Source: Flavobacterium crocinum (GTDB lineage Bacteria > Bacteroidota > Bacteroidia > Flavobacteriales > Flavobacteriaceae). From it: a stretch of DNA of 64,000 nucleotides. The stretch is taken from contig NZ_CP029255.1 in NCBI RefSeq assembly GCF_003122385.1, forward strand, positions 4,216,001 through 4,280,000, written 5' to 3'. This document shows positions 10,181-19,722 of the stretch, piece by piece (positions within the stretch are counted from its first letter, which is position 1; every line of letters begins with the position of its first letter). The notes under the pieces are model-generated. The model saw only the letters and a program-made list of their open reading frames with translations. It was not told the DNA's origin and ran no database searches. A program made the position numbers and the translations under genes.

Positions 10181-10625
10181 TTAATTTTAAAATTTCATCA
10201 ATTTCATTAATCAAGTCCTGTATAGATCTTGTTGAAAAGCTTTGAGCAACTCCCGTACATTTCTCCTTATTATTTTTCATATAATAAAGGTTCAGACAAA
10301 CATTTGTTGTAATCAAATAATGTTTTATTTTGACTAACTCAAAATTTACAAAATCAGACAATGGAATTTCAACAGGTTTATTAATCAATCCGTTTTTGAT
10401 GATAAATTCATTATTATCCAAATCTATAACAAAACGCTGCGACCAGATTGCCATAAAACAAATAATCGTTAGAATTCCAAAAATCCAGATTACGGCAGAA
10501 TTCTTATAATAAATTCCCCCAATTGTAAAGGCTAACATTCCACCCACAACAACTAAACCAAAACCATATTGTCTTTTCATAACATACTGATTTCCGTCTT
10601 TTTCGAATTTCTTTAATTCTTCCAT
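10158..10625 (-). CDS. Small membrane protein, two transmembrane helices plus soluble domain
   Basis: The ATG at 10625 (MEELKKFEKDG) is preferred to a TTG at 10634 because it leaves a 1-bp gap after the upstream stop. Two hydrophobic segments (roughly residues 20-38 and 44-62) precede a beta-rich region starting FVIDLDNNEFIIKNGLI, compatible with a PH-like fold. The function is unknown. It is coupled to the genes on either side: a 23-bp overlap downstream and an almost abutting upstream gene. Confidence 0.55.
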   Translation of the reverse strand: MEELKKFEKDGNQYVMKRQYGFGLVVVGGMLAFTIGGIYYKNSAVIWIFGILTIICFMAIWSQRFVIDLDNNEFIIKNGLINKPVEIPLSDFVNFELVKIKHYLITTNVCLNLYYMKNNKEKCTGVAQSFSTRSIQDLINEIDEILKLNEHSRTI

Positions 10626-10626
10626 A

Positions 10627-11076
10627 TTAATCAATTTTTACACCGTCTATGACCAAAGTATCACAAATTAATGACATATAAGCACTGTTATAATCTGCCG
10701 TAATTTGATCGCTTAAAGAATCAATTCTTCCTTTTGTGAAATCGAATTTTCTGGTTGGCTGTTTTCCATAAGTATCCGTCATTGTAATCTGACCATCAAT
10801 TCCTGCTTTATTCTTCATAAATGCTGTCAAGAGCGCAATATCCTGTTTTTCAAAATCTAAAGAAAAGTAATAGTTATTTTTGATTTCATTAGTTTCCGAA
10901 TTAATCACTGACTTTGTAAACGAAAATGTAGCCGATCTCACAGCGCCTTCCACGACTTTGTTTCCGTCTTTTAGGGAAATTTCAATTTTAATGCGTTTTT
11001 CCTCCTGCTGACCAAATGTCAAAACAGAGAAAAAAAGACAGGCAAAAGTTACTATTGTAAAAAAAATCTTATTCAT
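10627..11076 (-). CDS. Exported small beta-rich protein, possibly Hcp/TssD-like fold
   Basis: The 149-residue protein has a signal peptide ending LTFGQ. The mature part is predicted beta-rich. The pattern D..LL..FM.N...DG.I.M.D......KFDFT...I.S..., ending LVIDGVKID, resembles the C-terminal half of the Bacteroidota type VI tube protein TssD by eye. A signal peptide would be wrong for a T6SS tube, so this is at most a shared fold. It is the first gene of the four-gene unit. Its function is unknown. Confidence 0.5.
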   Translation of the reverse strand: MNKIFFTIVTFACLFFSVLTFGQQEEKRIKIEISLKDGNKVVEGAVRSATFSFTKSVINSETNEIKNNYYFSLDFEKQDIALLTAFMKNKAGIDGQITMTDTYGKQPTRKFDFTKGRIDSLSDQITADYNSAYMSLICDTLVIDGVKID

Positions 11077-11348
11077 AATTTCACGTTTTTAAAAATAATT
11101 TATAACAACAAGATTACTACTAAGATCGGCCTTCGACAATTCGAAATTGGCAAATGGAGGTTTTAGATTTTTATTTGGTAATTCTATCCGTTTATTGAGA
11201 AAAGAACGCTTTGGAACTCCTTATAAAACAAGGGATTCAACAGTTTTTTCTATTGAAATTGAAGCGCCTTTTTTTTGGTTAGTCAATTCCCAATTCGTAA
11301 TTTGGCTGTAATTACCACTATATGCACCAGGAAAACATAATTAATCTG

Positions 11349-13340
11349 ATGAAAAACAGCCTTTCGAAATGGTTATTTTACATATTCATTTTATTCTTTT
11401 CATATACTAATGCCCAGGAGATTTCTTCTATCGAAAAAATAGCTGCTTATGGCTACTCAAAACGTTTTTCAGATTCATCTGCCAGCAAAAAAATACAGCT
11501 ACAGGCTTTGGCTTTGGCCAAAAAGAAAAAAAATATCGACGATGAAGTAATTTGTTATTCCTATTTAGCTTTAACTCAAAGAAGGTTACTTCATTTAAGA
11601 GAATTTGCCCGTTATGCAGACACCGCTTTTATTTTAGCCGAAAAAACAAACAAAATAAGAGTAAAAGCTTTTGCTTCACTGGCGCAGGGAGCTTTAAAAT
11701 CTTACATAGACGATAAACCACAGGCACTGGATAATCTTCTAAAATCTTATGAACTTTTTTCTAAAATAAAAGCGCACGATCAATGTGCTAAAATTGCTTC
11801 GGACATCTCGTATTTATTTTCTCCGGCTTCACCCGAAAAGGTAAAAAAGTATTCCCGAGAGGCTTTACAACATGCCGCAAAAGCTGGTGATCCCGAAAGT
11901 CAATTGTATGCCAGACTTGCTTTTGGAGGTTATTTGACTGACCAATTGGAAACCGGATTTAAAGAGGGATGGATTATAGCGCTAAACTTCTTTAAAGAAA
12001 CCGTTGCATATTCAGAGAGACATGCTCACGATATCATTAGTAAAAGTAATATCGGAATCGCTTACATCAATCTGGCAGATCTTTATTCAAAAGGCCCAAA
12101 ACCAATTGACGAAAGCGCAATGCTTGTAAATCTGGAAAAAGCAACTGCCATTGCGCAAAAATATAACGTCAAAATCATTTATAGAAGCGCTATTGGCTTA
12201 CAAGGAATGTATTTTACCGAAAAAGGCGATTATACCAAAGCGGAATTATTATTTATTGAAGGAATTAAATACCAGCAGAGTCTTCCCTATACTGATAATT
12301 ATTTACTGGCCACTTTTTACAATTGTCTCAAAGAGGTTGCTGTAAAAAGAAAAGATTACGAAGCTTATTTTGCTTATGATACTTTGTATAGTAAATACAA
12401 TCAGTTAAAATATAATGAAAACACGCAGAAACTTTTGCAAAATGCAGATGCCCGTTTTGAGTCTTCCAAAAAAATAGAACGCATCAAGCAACTGGAACTC
12501 GAAAACGAACTCGAACAGCAAAATAAACTTTTGGGTTATGGAATTGCAGGCGTTTTATTGATTGGACTTGTTTTTATGTTTCGTTCTTACTATTTCAGAC
12601 AGCGCTATTATCTGAAACGGGAAGAAATTTTAAAACAGGAACAAGCCAACAGCGAACTTAAAGTGCAATTAATGGAAAAAGAAACAATCGAAAATCTTGC
12701 CGCAAGACTTTCACTGGAAAGAAGATTGCTTCGTTCGCAAATGGATCCGCATTTTATTTTTAACGCTTTAGGAAATATTCAAAGTATGATTTTGCAAAAA
12801 GATACTATTCCGGCCGTTTCTTATCTGAATAAATTTGCCAAACTCACGCGTCAGATTTTGGAACAATCGAGAAAAGAAACTATTTCTCTGGAAGAAGAAA
12901 TAAGTACTCTGAAAAATTATATTGAATTACAGCAACTTCGCCTTAATAATAGTTTTGAATATAAAATTGTATGCGATGAATCGGTTGAAGACGGAATATT
13001 GATTCCGCCTCTATTAATTCAGCCTTTTATAGAAAACGCTGTTGAGCACGGTTTAAAACCAAAACCAAAAGAAGAAAAAGGATTATTACTGCTTAATTTC
13101 ACACAGCAGCCCGATCATAAAAATCTAATCTGTGTTATTAAAGATAACGGAATAGGATTAGCGGCTTCACGCAAACTTAAAATAAAAGAAAATCATCAAT
13201 CACTGTCTACAACTATTACGGACGAAAGATTAGCCAAAATGCAAAAAGAACATCCGTTTGCCGGATTTCAGGTTCTGGAAAGAGAATCAGAAAACGGCGA
13301 AACGGGCTGTATTGTTATTATTAATATTCCAATCCTGTAA
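11349..13340 (+). CDS. LytS-type sensor histidine kinase with TPR sensor region
   Basis: The ATG at 11349 (MKNSLSKW...) gives a clean signal peptide ending TNAQ; an ATG at 11322 adds nine residues. About 350 residues of TPR-like helical repeats follow in the periplasm, then a transmembrane segment (LGYGIAGVLLIGLVFMF), a coiled coil, and the His_kinase motif RSQMDPHFIFNALGNIQ with the phospho-acceptor His. The ATPase boxes are IENAVEHG and DNGIGLAA. The LytTR regulator gene begins three bases after the stop, so the two form a two-component system. The signal is not known. Confidence 0.88.
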   Translation: MKNSLSKWLFYIFILFFSYTNAQEISSIEKIAAYGYSKRFSDSSASKKIQLQALALAKKKKNIDDEVICYSYLALTQRRLLHLREFARYADTAFILAEKTNKIRVKAFASLAQGALKSYIDDKPQALDNLLKSYELFSKIKAHDQCAKIASDISYLFSPASPEKVKKYSREALQHAAKAGDPESQLYARLAFGGYLTDQLETGFKEGWIIALNFFKETVAYSERHAHDIISKSNIGIAYINLADLYSKGPKPIDESAMLVNLEKATAIAQKYNVKIIYRSAIGLQGMYFTEKGDYTKAELLFIEGIKYQQSLPYTDNYLLATFYNCLKEVAVKRKDYEAYFAYDTLYSKYNQLKYNENTQKLLQNADARFESSKKIERIKQLELENELEQQNKLLGYGIAGVLLIGLVFMFRSYYFRQRYYLKREEILKQEQANSELKVQLMEKETIENLAARLSLERRLLRSQMDPHFIFNALGNIQSMILQKDTIPAVSYLNKFAKLTRQILEQSRKETISLEEEISTLKNYIELQQLRLNNSFEYKIVCDESVEDGILIPPLLIQPFIENAVEHGLKPKPKEEKGLLLLNFTQQPDHKNLICVIKDNGIGLAASRKLKIKENHQSLSTTITDERLAKMQKEHPFAGFQVLERESENGETGCIVIINIPIL

Positions 13341-13343
13341 AAA

Positions 13344-14084
13344 ATGTATAAAACTATAATTATTGAAGACGAACAGCGCATACGCGAAGCATTATCGATT
13401 ATGCTTGAAATGGTCGCACAAGATCAAATTCAAATTATCGCTTACGCGGAAAGTGTTGAAGAAGCTGTAAAATTAATTGATCGCCTAAAACCTGATTTAG
13501 TTTTTATGGATATTATGCTCCAAAATGGAACCGGTTTTGACGTTTTAAAGCAGATTTCTTTTAACTCTTTCCATCTCATTTTTACAACAGCTTACGAACA
13601 GCATGCTATCAATGCATTCAAATACAGCGCAATAGATTATCTTTTAAAACCAATTGACCCTGACGAACTCAAAACGGCTATTGAACGTATTGCACTTTTA
13701 CAAGAAAGAGTTTTAGAAAAACAACAATTGACCGAATTACAGCAAAATCTTTCGAAAACGCCTGACCGAATCATACTTCCAACTCAGGAAGCAATGTATG
13801 TGGTTAAACTGGAACAAATTTTAAGATGTGAAACTTCGGGTTCATATACAACTTTCTTTCTTAATGATGGAAGAAAAATAATGGTTTCCAAACCTTTAAA
13901 GAATTATGAGGATTTATTAGAACCGCCAATGTTTTTTAGAATTCATCAATCGCATTTAATCAATGTAAATTCAATTGTAAGTTATTCCCGTGAAGGAATG
14001 GTACACATGAATGATAAATCGGTTGTCCCGATTTCGAGAGGAAAAAAAGAGCAGTTTTTTAAATTAATGAAGGAAGAAAATTAA
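13344..14084 (+). CDS. LytTR-family response regulator
   Basis: The receiver domain occupies residues 1-120, with acidic pocket IIEDE, phospho-acceptor Asp in LVFMDIML and Lys in YLLKPID. A LytTR DNA-binding domain follows (residues about 145-245; RIHQSHLINVNSIVSYSREG). It is the partner of the kinase immediately upstream. LytTR proteins bind paired direct repeats two helical turns apart. An imperfect pair of that spacing precedes the next gene (14261), which makes that gene a candidate target. Confidence 0.9.
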   Translation: MYKTIIIEDEQRIREALSIMLEMVAQDQIQIIAYAESVEEAVKLIDRLKPDLVFMDIMLQNGTGFDVLKQISFNSFHLIFTTAYEQHAINAFKYSAIDYLLKPIDPDELKTAIERIALLQERVLEKQQLTELQQNLSKTPDRIILPTQEAMYVVKLEQILRCETSGSYTTFFLNDGRKIMVSKPLKNYEDLLEPPMFFRIHQSHLINVNSIVSYSREGMVHMNDKSVVPISRGKKEQFFKLMKEEN

Positions 14085-14111
14085 TAAAATCCAAATTTCA
14101 GGTTTTTACGG

Positions 14112-14152
14112 TAAACAACAAACTATAAACAACAAACTATAAACAATCAACC
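14112..14152. repeat. Short tandem repeat, 14-bp unit
   Basis: The unit TAAACAACAAACTA occurs twice exactly (14112-14125, 14126-14139), followed by a degenerate third copy. It lies just after the LytTR gene. No function is evident. Confidence 0.7.
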
Positions 14153-14163
14153 ATTATCAATCA

Positions 14164-14240
14164 AAATCTTCCTAATACCAATTGAAATCAGCCATAGACA
14201 AAGCAGGTATTTCAGCATTGGTTTATTGCTTCTACTTTTG
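14164..14240 (+). promoter_or_regulatory. Promoter of the DUF4870 gene with imperfect 21-bp direct repeats
   Basis: An exact -7 match TACTTTTG lies at 14233-14240. Upstream, AAATCnnCC blocks at 14164 and 14185 repeat with a 21-bp period. The bases from 14161 match those 21 bp on at 13 of 21 positions. The spacing to the -7 element resembles the better-supported sites at 17.9 and 20.4 kb. Confidence 0.4.
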
Positions 14241-14260
14241 AAGTAATAAACACTAAAACG

Positions 14261-14590
14261 ATGAATAATAAAACCCTTTCTATTTTAAGCTACATCACCA
14301 TTATTGGCTGGATTGTAGCATTTGTTAAAAGTAAAGATTTAACCCCAAAAAGCGATTTGGTAAGTTATCATTTAAAACAAGGTTTCGGAATTTTTTTGGT
14401 TTCATTAGTCATCAATATTGCTTTATCAATTGTGGTGAGTATAGTTCCTGCTCTGTATTTTTTAAGTTACGTTGGGTATGTAATCTTAATTTTATGGATT
14501 TTCGGAATAATCAATGCAGCAAATGAGCAAAAGAAACCAATTCCTGTAATTGGAAAAATCTTTGAGGATAAATTCAGTTTTATCAACTAA
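14261..14590 (+). CDS. DUF4870 domain membrane protein
   Basis: The 109-residue protein has three to four hydrophobic segments and the DUF4870/Tic20-like pattern: LSYITIIGWIVAF near the N-terminus, SYHLKQGFGIFL in the middle and IINAANEQKKPIPVIG near the end. The family is common in Bacteroidota and its function is unknown. It lies 176 bp downstream of a LytTR regulator with its own promoter, so regulation by that system is plausible. Confidence 0.8.
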   Translation: MNNKTLSILSYITIIGWIVAFVKSKDLTPKSDLVSYHLKQGFGIFLVSLVINIALSIVVSIVPALYFLSYVGYVILILWIFGIINAANEQKKPIPVIGKIFEDKFSFIN

Positions 14591-14751
14591 TCTGACTGGC
14601 TTTTTTAGCTTACGTTTTTATTTTTTGGATGTAGAATTTGATTCTCAAAGAATCTCAGTGGTTTCCGTGGGGTCGTCACACTGAATAGTATTTGGGGATC
14701 TTTTCTATTTTAGATTGTCTATTTTCTATTCTCTATATTCTATGTTCTCCT

Positions 14752-15045
14752 CTAAGACAAACCTTCCAATTGCTGAAAAACTGGAATCAAAGCTTTTCCT
14801 TTTTCAGTCAGATTATATTCAATGTGAAGTGGTTTCAGTTTAATTGTTGTTTTTTCCAAAAGGCCTTCTTCTTCCAGTTCTTTTAAAGCCGTTGCTAAAG
14901 ATTGTTTATTAGAACCCTGAATTTGTCGCAGCAAAGCATTAAATCGCAAAGGCGATTCTACTGCAAGCCGAAAAATTTCTGCTTTCCATTTTCCGGATAA
15001 CATTTTTAAAAGTCTCTGAGCCGGACAAGTTTCTACTTCTTCCAT
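14752..15045 (-). CDS. HxlR-family winged-helix transcriptional regulator
   Basis: The 97-residue protein carries the family signature: a CPAQRLLKMLSGKWKAEIF start with a single N-terminal Cys, RFNALLRQIQGSNKQSLATALKELEEEGLL as recognition region, and a wing ending YNLTEKGKALIPV. HxlR proteins often sense reactive electrophiles or oxidants through the N-terminal cysteine. The target is unknown. The small gene at 15136 is divergently transcribed across a 90-bp gap and is the natural candidate. Confidence 0.88.
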   Translation of the reverse strand: MEEVETCPAQRLLKMLSGKWKAEIFRLAVESPLRFNALLRQIQGSNKQSLATALKELEEEGLLEKTTIKLKPLHIEYNLTEKGKALIPVFQQLEGLS

Positions 15046-15135
15046 AGTTTTACAGGGTAGTCAAAAAAAATTGACCTATTGTTTTGGATTCTTTTTTAAT
15101 TAATTTTTGTGTAAAATGTAATGTAAAAATAGAAA

Positions 15136-15267
15136 ATGAAATCAAAGAAACCAAGTGAAATGAGTATGGCAGAACTGCTTAAAGCTCAGAAAACGATTAA
15201 TACTGTTGTTATTTTCTTAATCAGTGCATCTGTAGTATTATTTTTTATTATCCTATTCTTTTTTTAA
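15136..15267 (+). CDS. Small single-span membrane protein (43 aa)
   Basis: The ORF runs ATG to TAA and encodes a charged N-terminus (MKSKKPSEMSMAELLKAQKT) followed by one hydrophobic helix ending FFIILFFF. The 'MSMAELLKAQKT' plus one-helix layout resembles short Bacteroidota proteins sometimes labelled 'redox-active disulfide protein 2', though no cysteine is present here. It is divergent from the HxlR regulator. It is likely real because of the regular composition and family resemblance, but it is too short for certainty. Confidence 0.5.
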   Translation: MKSKKPSEMSMAELLKAQKTINTVVIFLISASVVLFFIILFFF

Positions 15268-15379
15268 AAAAGATCTGCTGAAAACTCGGGTTGGTAGCTT
15301 TATAATATAAATCTGACGATAAAAAGGCCTGATGTGTCTAATTTAATTTTTTGTTGATAAAAAGTTTTATAAAAAAAAT

Positions 15380-15387
15380 TAAATTTG
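15380..15387 (+). promoter_or_regulatory. -7 promoter element for the MscS-family gene
   Basis: Exact Bacteroidota consensus TAAATTTG, 25 bp before the start codon. The -33 TTG is not at the ideal spacing. Confidence 0.45.
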
Positions 15388-15412
15388 ATCTCCCTAAATA
15401 AGCCTTTAAATT

Positions 15413-17767
15413 ATGATTTTTCAAAAAAGACCCCTTTATTTTTTATCGCTGTTTTTCTTTCTTTTACTTTCCTTGCAAAGTAATGCTCAAGAACAGCAAC
15501 CTGCTAAAAAACAAACGCCTGGAAGACTTTTCAATGACAGTACTGCCACCGACAGCGATTATTTAATGTCTATTGAAAAAGCAGAGGAAGTTCTGGAATC
15601 TGCTTATAACGATATTGATTTTAAAGGCGACACGCACCATCTTTTTGGCGACATGAAACGCACTGAAAGCAAACTAAACCTTATTCTGGCAAGTTTAAAA
15701 GGTGCTAATCCAAACGTCCGCAACCAGCAAATGTATCGTATAGTACTGCAGGAAATCCAGCAGGAATTAGAAGATCAGAATAAAGCCGTAAACGAACACA
15801 ATCTGAATCTCGAAAACATAAAAAAACGTGTTATTGAACTTCGTAAAGACAAAACTTTAATTACCTTAATACGAGATACTATTCGTCGTAAGCAATTCAA
15901 AAAAGAATTTGCCAATTTAAAAAAACACTACGTCGGTACAGATAGTTTAATGACTACTAATCAGACTGTATTAAACACTAAAAAAAGACTGATTGTACAA
16001 CGCCGAATAGCTGTTTCAAACGCTTTGGTGACTGTTGAAAGCAAACTTGAAAAGTCTGGAATAAATATTTTCAACAAAGAATATCCTTCTTTATGGCAGA
16101 TTAACGATTCTGCTGCAAATAAAAAGGTAACGCATAATATTAAGGCAAAAATTATTATTGAAGAAAATGTTGCAGCCTATTATGTTGGTTATAAAGCCGG
16201 TGCTTTAATAACGCTTTGTTTTTTCATGGGATTATTATTTTGGTATATCTCCAGAAATATAAAATACCTTAAAACAAACGGGCACTTCGAAAATCTTTCG
16301 CAGCTAAACTTTAAATATTTAAATCGTGGTACTATAGTTCCCGTAATCGTGATTGCTTTAAATATTGTTGTGGTAACCAACTTATATGCTCCTGCCCTTT
16401 TTCTGGAATTTATGCAGCTTATTTTACTTGGAGCTTTAACCATACTTTTCAAAAATCAGTGGTCAGGAGTTTCAATGCGCAACTGGTTAATGCTTTTAGG
16501 ATTATTCTTTGCGCTTTGCTTCCTTGATTTATTTATAACGATTGGTTTGTTGCAACGATTTGCTTTTGTTGCCATTAATGTTCTGGGTATTCGTTATGGA
16601 TTGATACAAATCAAAACATTAAAGGAAGAGCTTTATATTAAAGCTTTCTTCAAATGGGCAAGCATTATTTTTATTGCTTTAAATGTTTTGTCTATTCTTT
16701 ATAATGTATTCGGAAGAGTTTCGCTTTCTAATATGCTAAGTTTAACAGCATTTATTTCGCTTACGCAGATTGTTGCTCTAAGTGTTCTATTGAAGATTAT
16801 TCTGGAAATTATCCTTTTACAGATTTACACCACAAGAGTAAAAAGAGGTATTGTGAAAATGTTCGATTTCGAAAATTTATCGGATACTTTAAAAAAACCG
16901 TTTATCATTGTAATTAGTTATATGTGGCTGATTGTCATTGCTTCCAACCTGAATATTTGGGAGTCACTTCGTTCCGGTTTTCAAAAGTTATTAAGTCATC
17001 CTAACACTATTGGAAGTATTACCTTTACTTTAGGCAATATCGTTTTATTCTTCATTATCATTTGGGCAGCGCACTTACTTCAAAACTATGTGGCGTATTT
17101 CTTTGGTGAAATTGACGACGAAAATGAAGAAAACATCAACAAAAGACAACATTCTAAATTGTTAATTACCCGTTTAGTTGTTTTAATAAGCGGTTATCTT
17201 CTGGCGGTTGCTGCATCCGGAATGCCATTAGACAAACTGAGTATTCTTTTAGGTGCTTTAGGTGTTGGTGTCGGACTTGGACTTCAGAATATTGTAAGCA
17301 ACTTTGTATCGGGAATCATTTTGATTTTTGATAAACCAATTCAGATTGGTGATGTGGTGGAAATTAGTTCAGAATCCGGACGAGTGAAATCGATGGGACT
17401 TAGAACCACCAAAATCAACGCTCCAAACGGTGCCGAAATCATTATCCCAAACGGTAATTTATTATCTCAGAATATTACCAACTGGACGTATACCGATAAT
17501 TATAAATTAGTTGAAGTTACTTTTGAAATCGCCGGCGAAACGGTTCCTGAAGAAATTAATTCAGTAGTAAATGAAACGTTGGCTAATCTCCCAATGGTAA
17601 ACAATTCAAAACCATCACAAATTTATTACAGTGCTATTTCTGACGGAAAATATAAACTTTTAATCAAATTCTGGTGCAGTATTTACAGAACCGAAGAAAC
17701 AATAAGTTTAGCCAGACAAGAACTTTACGTAAGTTTTAAAAATAAAGGACTGAATTTCTCTAGTTAA
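15413..17767 (+). CDS. MscS-family mechanosensitive ion channel, long form
   Basis: The 784-residue protein has a signal peptide ending LQSNAQ, a periplasmic coiled-coil domain (about residues 40-250), about eight transmembrane helices and the MscS core. The pore-lining TM3 region reads LLGALGVGVGLGLQNIVSNFVSGIILIFDKPI, written here as two overlapping pieces LLGALGVGVGLGLQ and NIVSNFVSGIILIF. The beta domain has IQIGDVVEISSESGRV and ANGAEIIIPNG-type segments. It opens under membrane tension to release solutes at hypo-osmotic shock. The large periplasmic part is like that of KefA/YbiO-class channels. It is monocistronic, followed by a terminator. Confidence 0.9.
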   Translation: MIFQKRPLYFLSLFFFLLLSLQSNAQEQQPAKKQTPGRLFNDSTATDSDYLMSIEKAEEVLESAYNDIDFKGDTHHLFGDMKRTESKLNLILASLKGANPNVRNQQMYRIVLQEIQQELEDQNKAVNEHNLNLENIKKRVIELRKDKTLITLIRDTIRRKQFKKEFANLKKHYVGTDSLMTTNQTVLNTKKRLIVQRRIAVSNALVTVESKLEKSGINIFNKEYPSLWQINDSAANKKVTHNIKAKIIIEENVAAYYVGYKAGALITLCFFMGLLFWYISRNIKYLKTNGHFENLSQLNFKYLNRGTIVPVIVIALNIVVVTNLYAPALFLEFMQLILLGALTILFKNQWSGVSMRNWLMLLGLFFALCFLDLFITIGLLQRFAFVAINVLGIRYGLIQIKTLKEELYIKAFFKWASIIFIALNVLSILYNVFGRVSLSNMLSLTAFISLTQIVALSVLLKIILEIILLQIYTTRVKRGIVKMFDFENLSDTLKKPFIIVISYMWLIVIASNLNIWESLRSGFQKLLSHPNTIGSITFTLGNIVLFFIIIWAAHLLQNYVAYFFGEIDDENEENINKRQHSKLLITRLVVLISGYLLAVAASGMPLDKLSILLGALGVGVGLGLQNIVSNFVSGIILIFDKPIQIGDVVEISSESGRVKSMGLRTTKINAPNGAEIIIPNGNLLSQNITNWTYTDNYKLVEVTFEIAGETVPEEINSVVNETLANLPMVNNSKPSQIYYSAISDGKYKLLIKFWCSIYRTEETISLARQELYVSFKNKGLNFSS

Positions 17768-17790
17768 GGGCAATAAATAAATCCTAAGTT

Positions 17791-17834
17791 AAAAAAGAAA
17801 ACTACAACTTAAAATAGTGGTAGTTTTCTTTTTT
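17791..17834 (+). terminator. Terminator after the MscS-family gene
   Basis: A perfect 15-bp inverted repeat (AAAAAAGAAAACTAC and complement) around a 14-nt loop, with a T-tract at the 3' side. Confidence 0.8.
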
Positions 17835-17892
17835 TTATTTCCTGTCAATTATAAACCTTTTTTAAACGTTTAGTTTTTATTGCCTATAAAAA

Positions 17893-17959
17893 TTCAGAAC
17901 AAAGAACAACTGATTCAGAACAAATCATCTCGGAAATTATAATCTATTTTATAAATTTG
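17893..17959 (+). promoter_or_regulatory. Activator site and promoter of the kinase/LytTR operon
   Basis: Direct repeats TTCAGAACA lie at 17893-17901 and 17914-17922, 21 bp apart. A 29-nt gap separates the second from an exact -7 element TAAATTTG at 17952-17959. The same arrangement precedes the adhesin gene at 20393-20459. Confidence 0.75.
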
Positions 17960-18021
17960 AATAGAAACGAAAAAAATACCATTCAACAATTTTAATCTAT
18001 TCTTTTTTAATCTTTCCTGCA

Positions 18022-19722
18022 GTGAGATTTTGTATTAGCCTTTTTCTAATTCTAACCTCCTTAATTTGTTTTGGACAGTCCTCTTTTGAGCACTTGAAAA
18101 AAGATCTTGAGCAGAAAATAATACACTGTAATTTTAAGGAAGCTTTAGACATCATCAATGCAAATGGTGACATGTATCAAGGTTCAGCAAAAGTTGAACT
18201 GGATATTATGAAAATGAAAATCCTCACTGAGTTGGGGCTTTATGATGAATCTTTTAAACTTTCTCAAAATTTAGTCAGTAATTCTCAAACCACTCCGGAA
18301 CAACAGCATAAAATTCATGTTGAAAGAGCATTGGTTTTTGAAATTAATGACGACTACTCTTCTTGTATTGAGGAATTAAAAAAAGCAGAACAACTGATTT
18401 CCAAATATCCTCATCTCAAATCTAAAAACTACACCAATTTTCTTATTCGCAAATCTTCGTATTATCGTGTTACTGGTTCTTCAAAAATTGCATATAATTT
18501 GGCACTGCAGGCAGAAAAATATGCAAAAACTGTAAATGACACTATAAATATGCCTGTTGTACATTTAATCATAGCACTTGGTAATCGAAGAATGAATTCA
18601 GAGAAAGAATTGCAGCATTATAAGAGGGCACTTTGTTTGTACAAAAGACAGCATCATTACGAAGCCGTTATTTCTATGTATACTAATTTGAGTTACTACT
18701 ACTTTGATAAAAAAGAGTATCAGCCTGCCACAATTTATATCGATTCTGCACTTGCTATTGTATCAAAATCAAATGTTCTGAGTTATACCGCAGATGTCTA
18801 CAAAACCAAAAGTATGATATTAGAAAAGGTTAATAAGCCAGATTCTGCCCTTTATTATTTTAAAAAAGCTTCAGAATACTATAAAAAATTTTACAGCGAA
18901 CAGCGAGATCTTAAGATCAAAGAACTGGAAACACAATACAATTTTGAAAAAGAAAAAACGGAGAAACAGTCCCTTAAAAAAAATATCAAGAACTCCCGTG
19001 TCTTCAATGCAACATTAATTATTTCAATTCTTGTTCTGGCTTTGTTTATTCGACAGCTGATGAAGAACAAAAGAAAAATTGAAAAACAGAGAAAAAGAAT
19101 TTACGAGAACAATCTGGCTCTCAAAACAAGTCTCGAAGAAAAACAATTTCTGGTACAGGAATTAAACCATCGTGTTAAAAATAATCTGGCAGTGATTTTA
19201 AGTCTTATCGATTTTCAAAAAGAACAGGAAAAGAATGAAAATTATAAATACAGATTTGATGACCTTTACCAGCGAATTAAAACCATCATGATTGCTCATG
19301 AACTTTATACCTATAGTGTAAATTATAATGATAATGCACTGGTAGAAACTCAAAATTATCTCGAAAAAATATTTGAAACCCATCAAAATAGTAGTCTAAG
19401 AACATTTACATACATAAATGACGCTGAAAAAATTCTTTTTAATGTTGATAAAATACTTTCTTTAGGATTGCTTTTAAATGAACTGGTAACCAATTCCATA
19501 AAACATGCAAATCCTGTCGGAGAACTAATTTTAAATTTGGAACTTAAAAAAACCGATGAAAATCAAATAATAGTTCATTATTTCGACAATGGAACAGTTT
19601 TCAATTTTGATAATAATAATGATTCTTTAGGACTTATTATTATTGAAGGAATGGTAAAACAATTAAAAGGAAATTATACCAGAGAAAACGCCCACTATAA
19701 AATCGTGTTTCCAAATGACTGA
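18022..19722 (+). CDS. Sensor histidine kinase, HisKA_2 type, with TPR sensor region
   Basis: The GTG at 18022 is the only workable start (in-frame TAG at 17962, no ATG between). It yields a signal peptide MRFCISLFLILTSLICFGQ. TPR-like repeats fill residues 25-310, one transmembrane helix lies near 330, then a coiled coil. The HisKA_2 motif ELNHRVKNNLAVILSLIDFQ contains the acceptor His. The ATPase boxes are LLLNELVTNSIKHA and YFDNGTVF. It overlaps the response-regulator gene by 8 bp (ATGACTGA), so the two are coupled. It probably controls the surface adhesin locus downstream. Confidence 0.88.
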   Translation: MRFCISLFLILTSLICFGQSSFEHLKKDLEQKIIHCNFKEALDIINANGDMYQGSAKVELDIMKMKILTELGLYDESFKLSQNLVSNSQTTPEQQHKIHVERALVFEINDDYSSCIEELKKAEQLISKYPHLKSKNYTNFLIRKSSYYRVTGSSKIAYNLALQAEKYAKTVNDTINMPVVHLIIALGNRRMNSEKELQHYKRALCLYKRQHHYEAVISMYTNLSYYYFDKKEYQPATIYIDSALAIVSKSNVLSYTADVYKTKSMILEKVNKPDSALYYFKKASEYYKKFYSEQRDLKIKELETQYNFEKEKTEKQSLKKNIKNSRVFNATLIISILVLALFIRQLMKNKRKIEKQRKRIYENNLALKTSLEEKQFLVQELNHRVKNNLAVILSLIDFQKEQEKNENYKYRFDDLYQRIKTIMIAHELYTYSVNYNDNALVETQNYLEKIFETHQNSSLRTFTYINDAEKILFNVDKILSLGLLLNELVTNSIKHANPVGELILNLELKKTDENQIIVHYFDNGTVFNFDNNNDSLGLIIIEGMVKQLKGNYTRENAHYKIVFPND

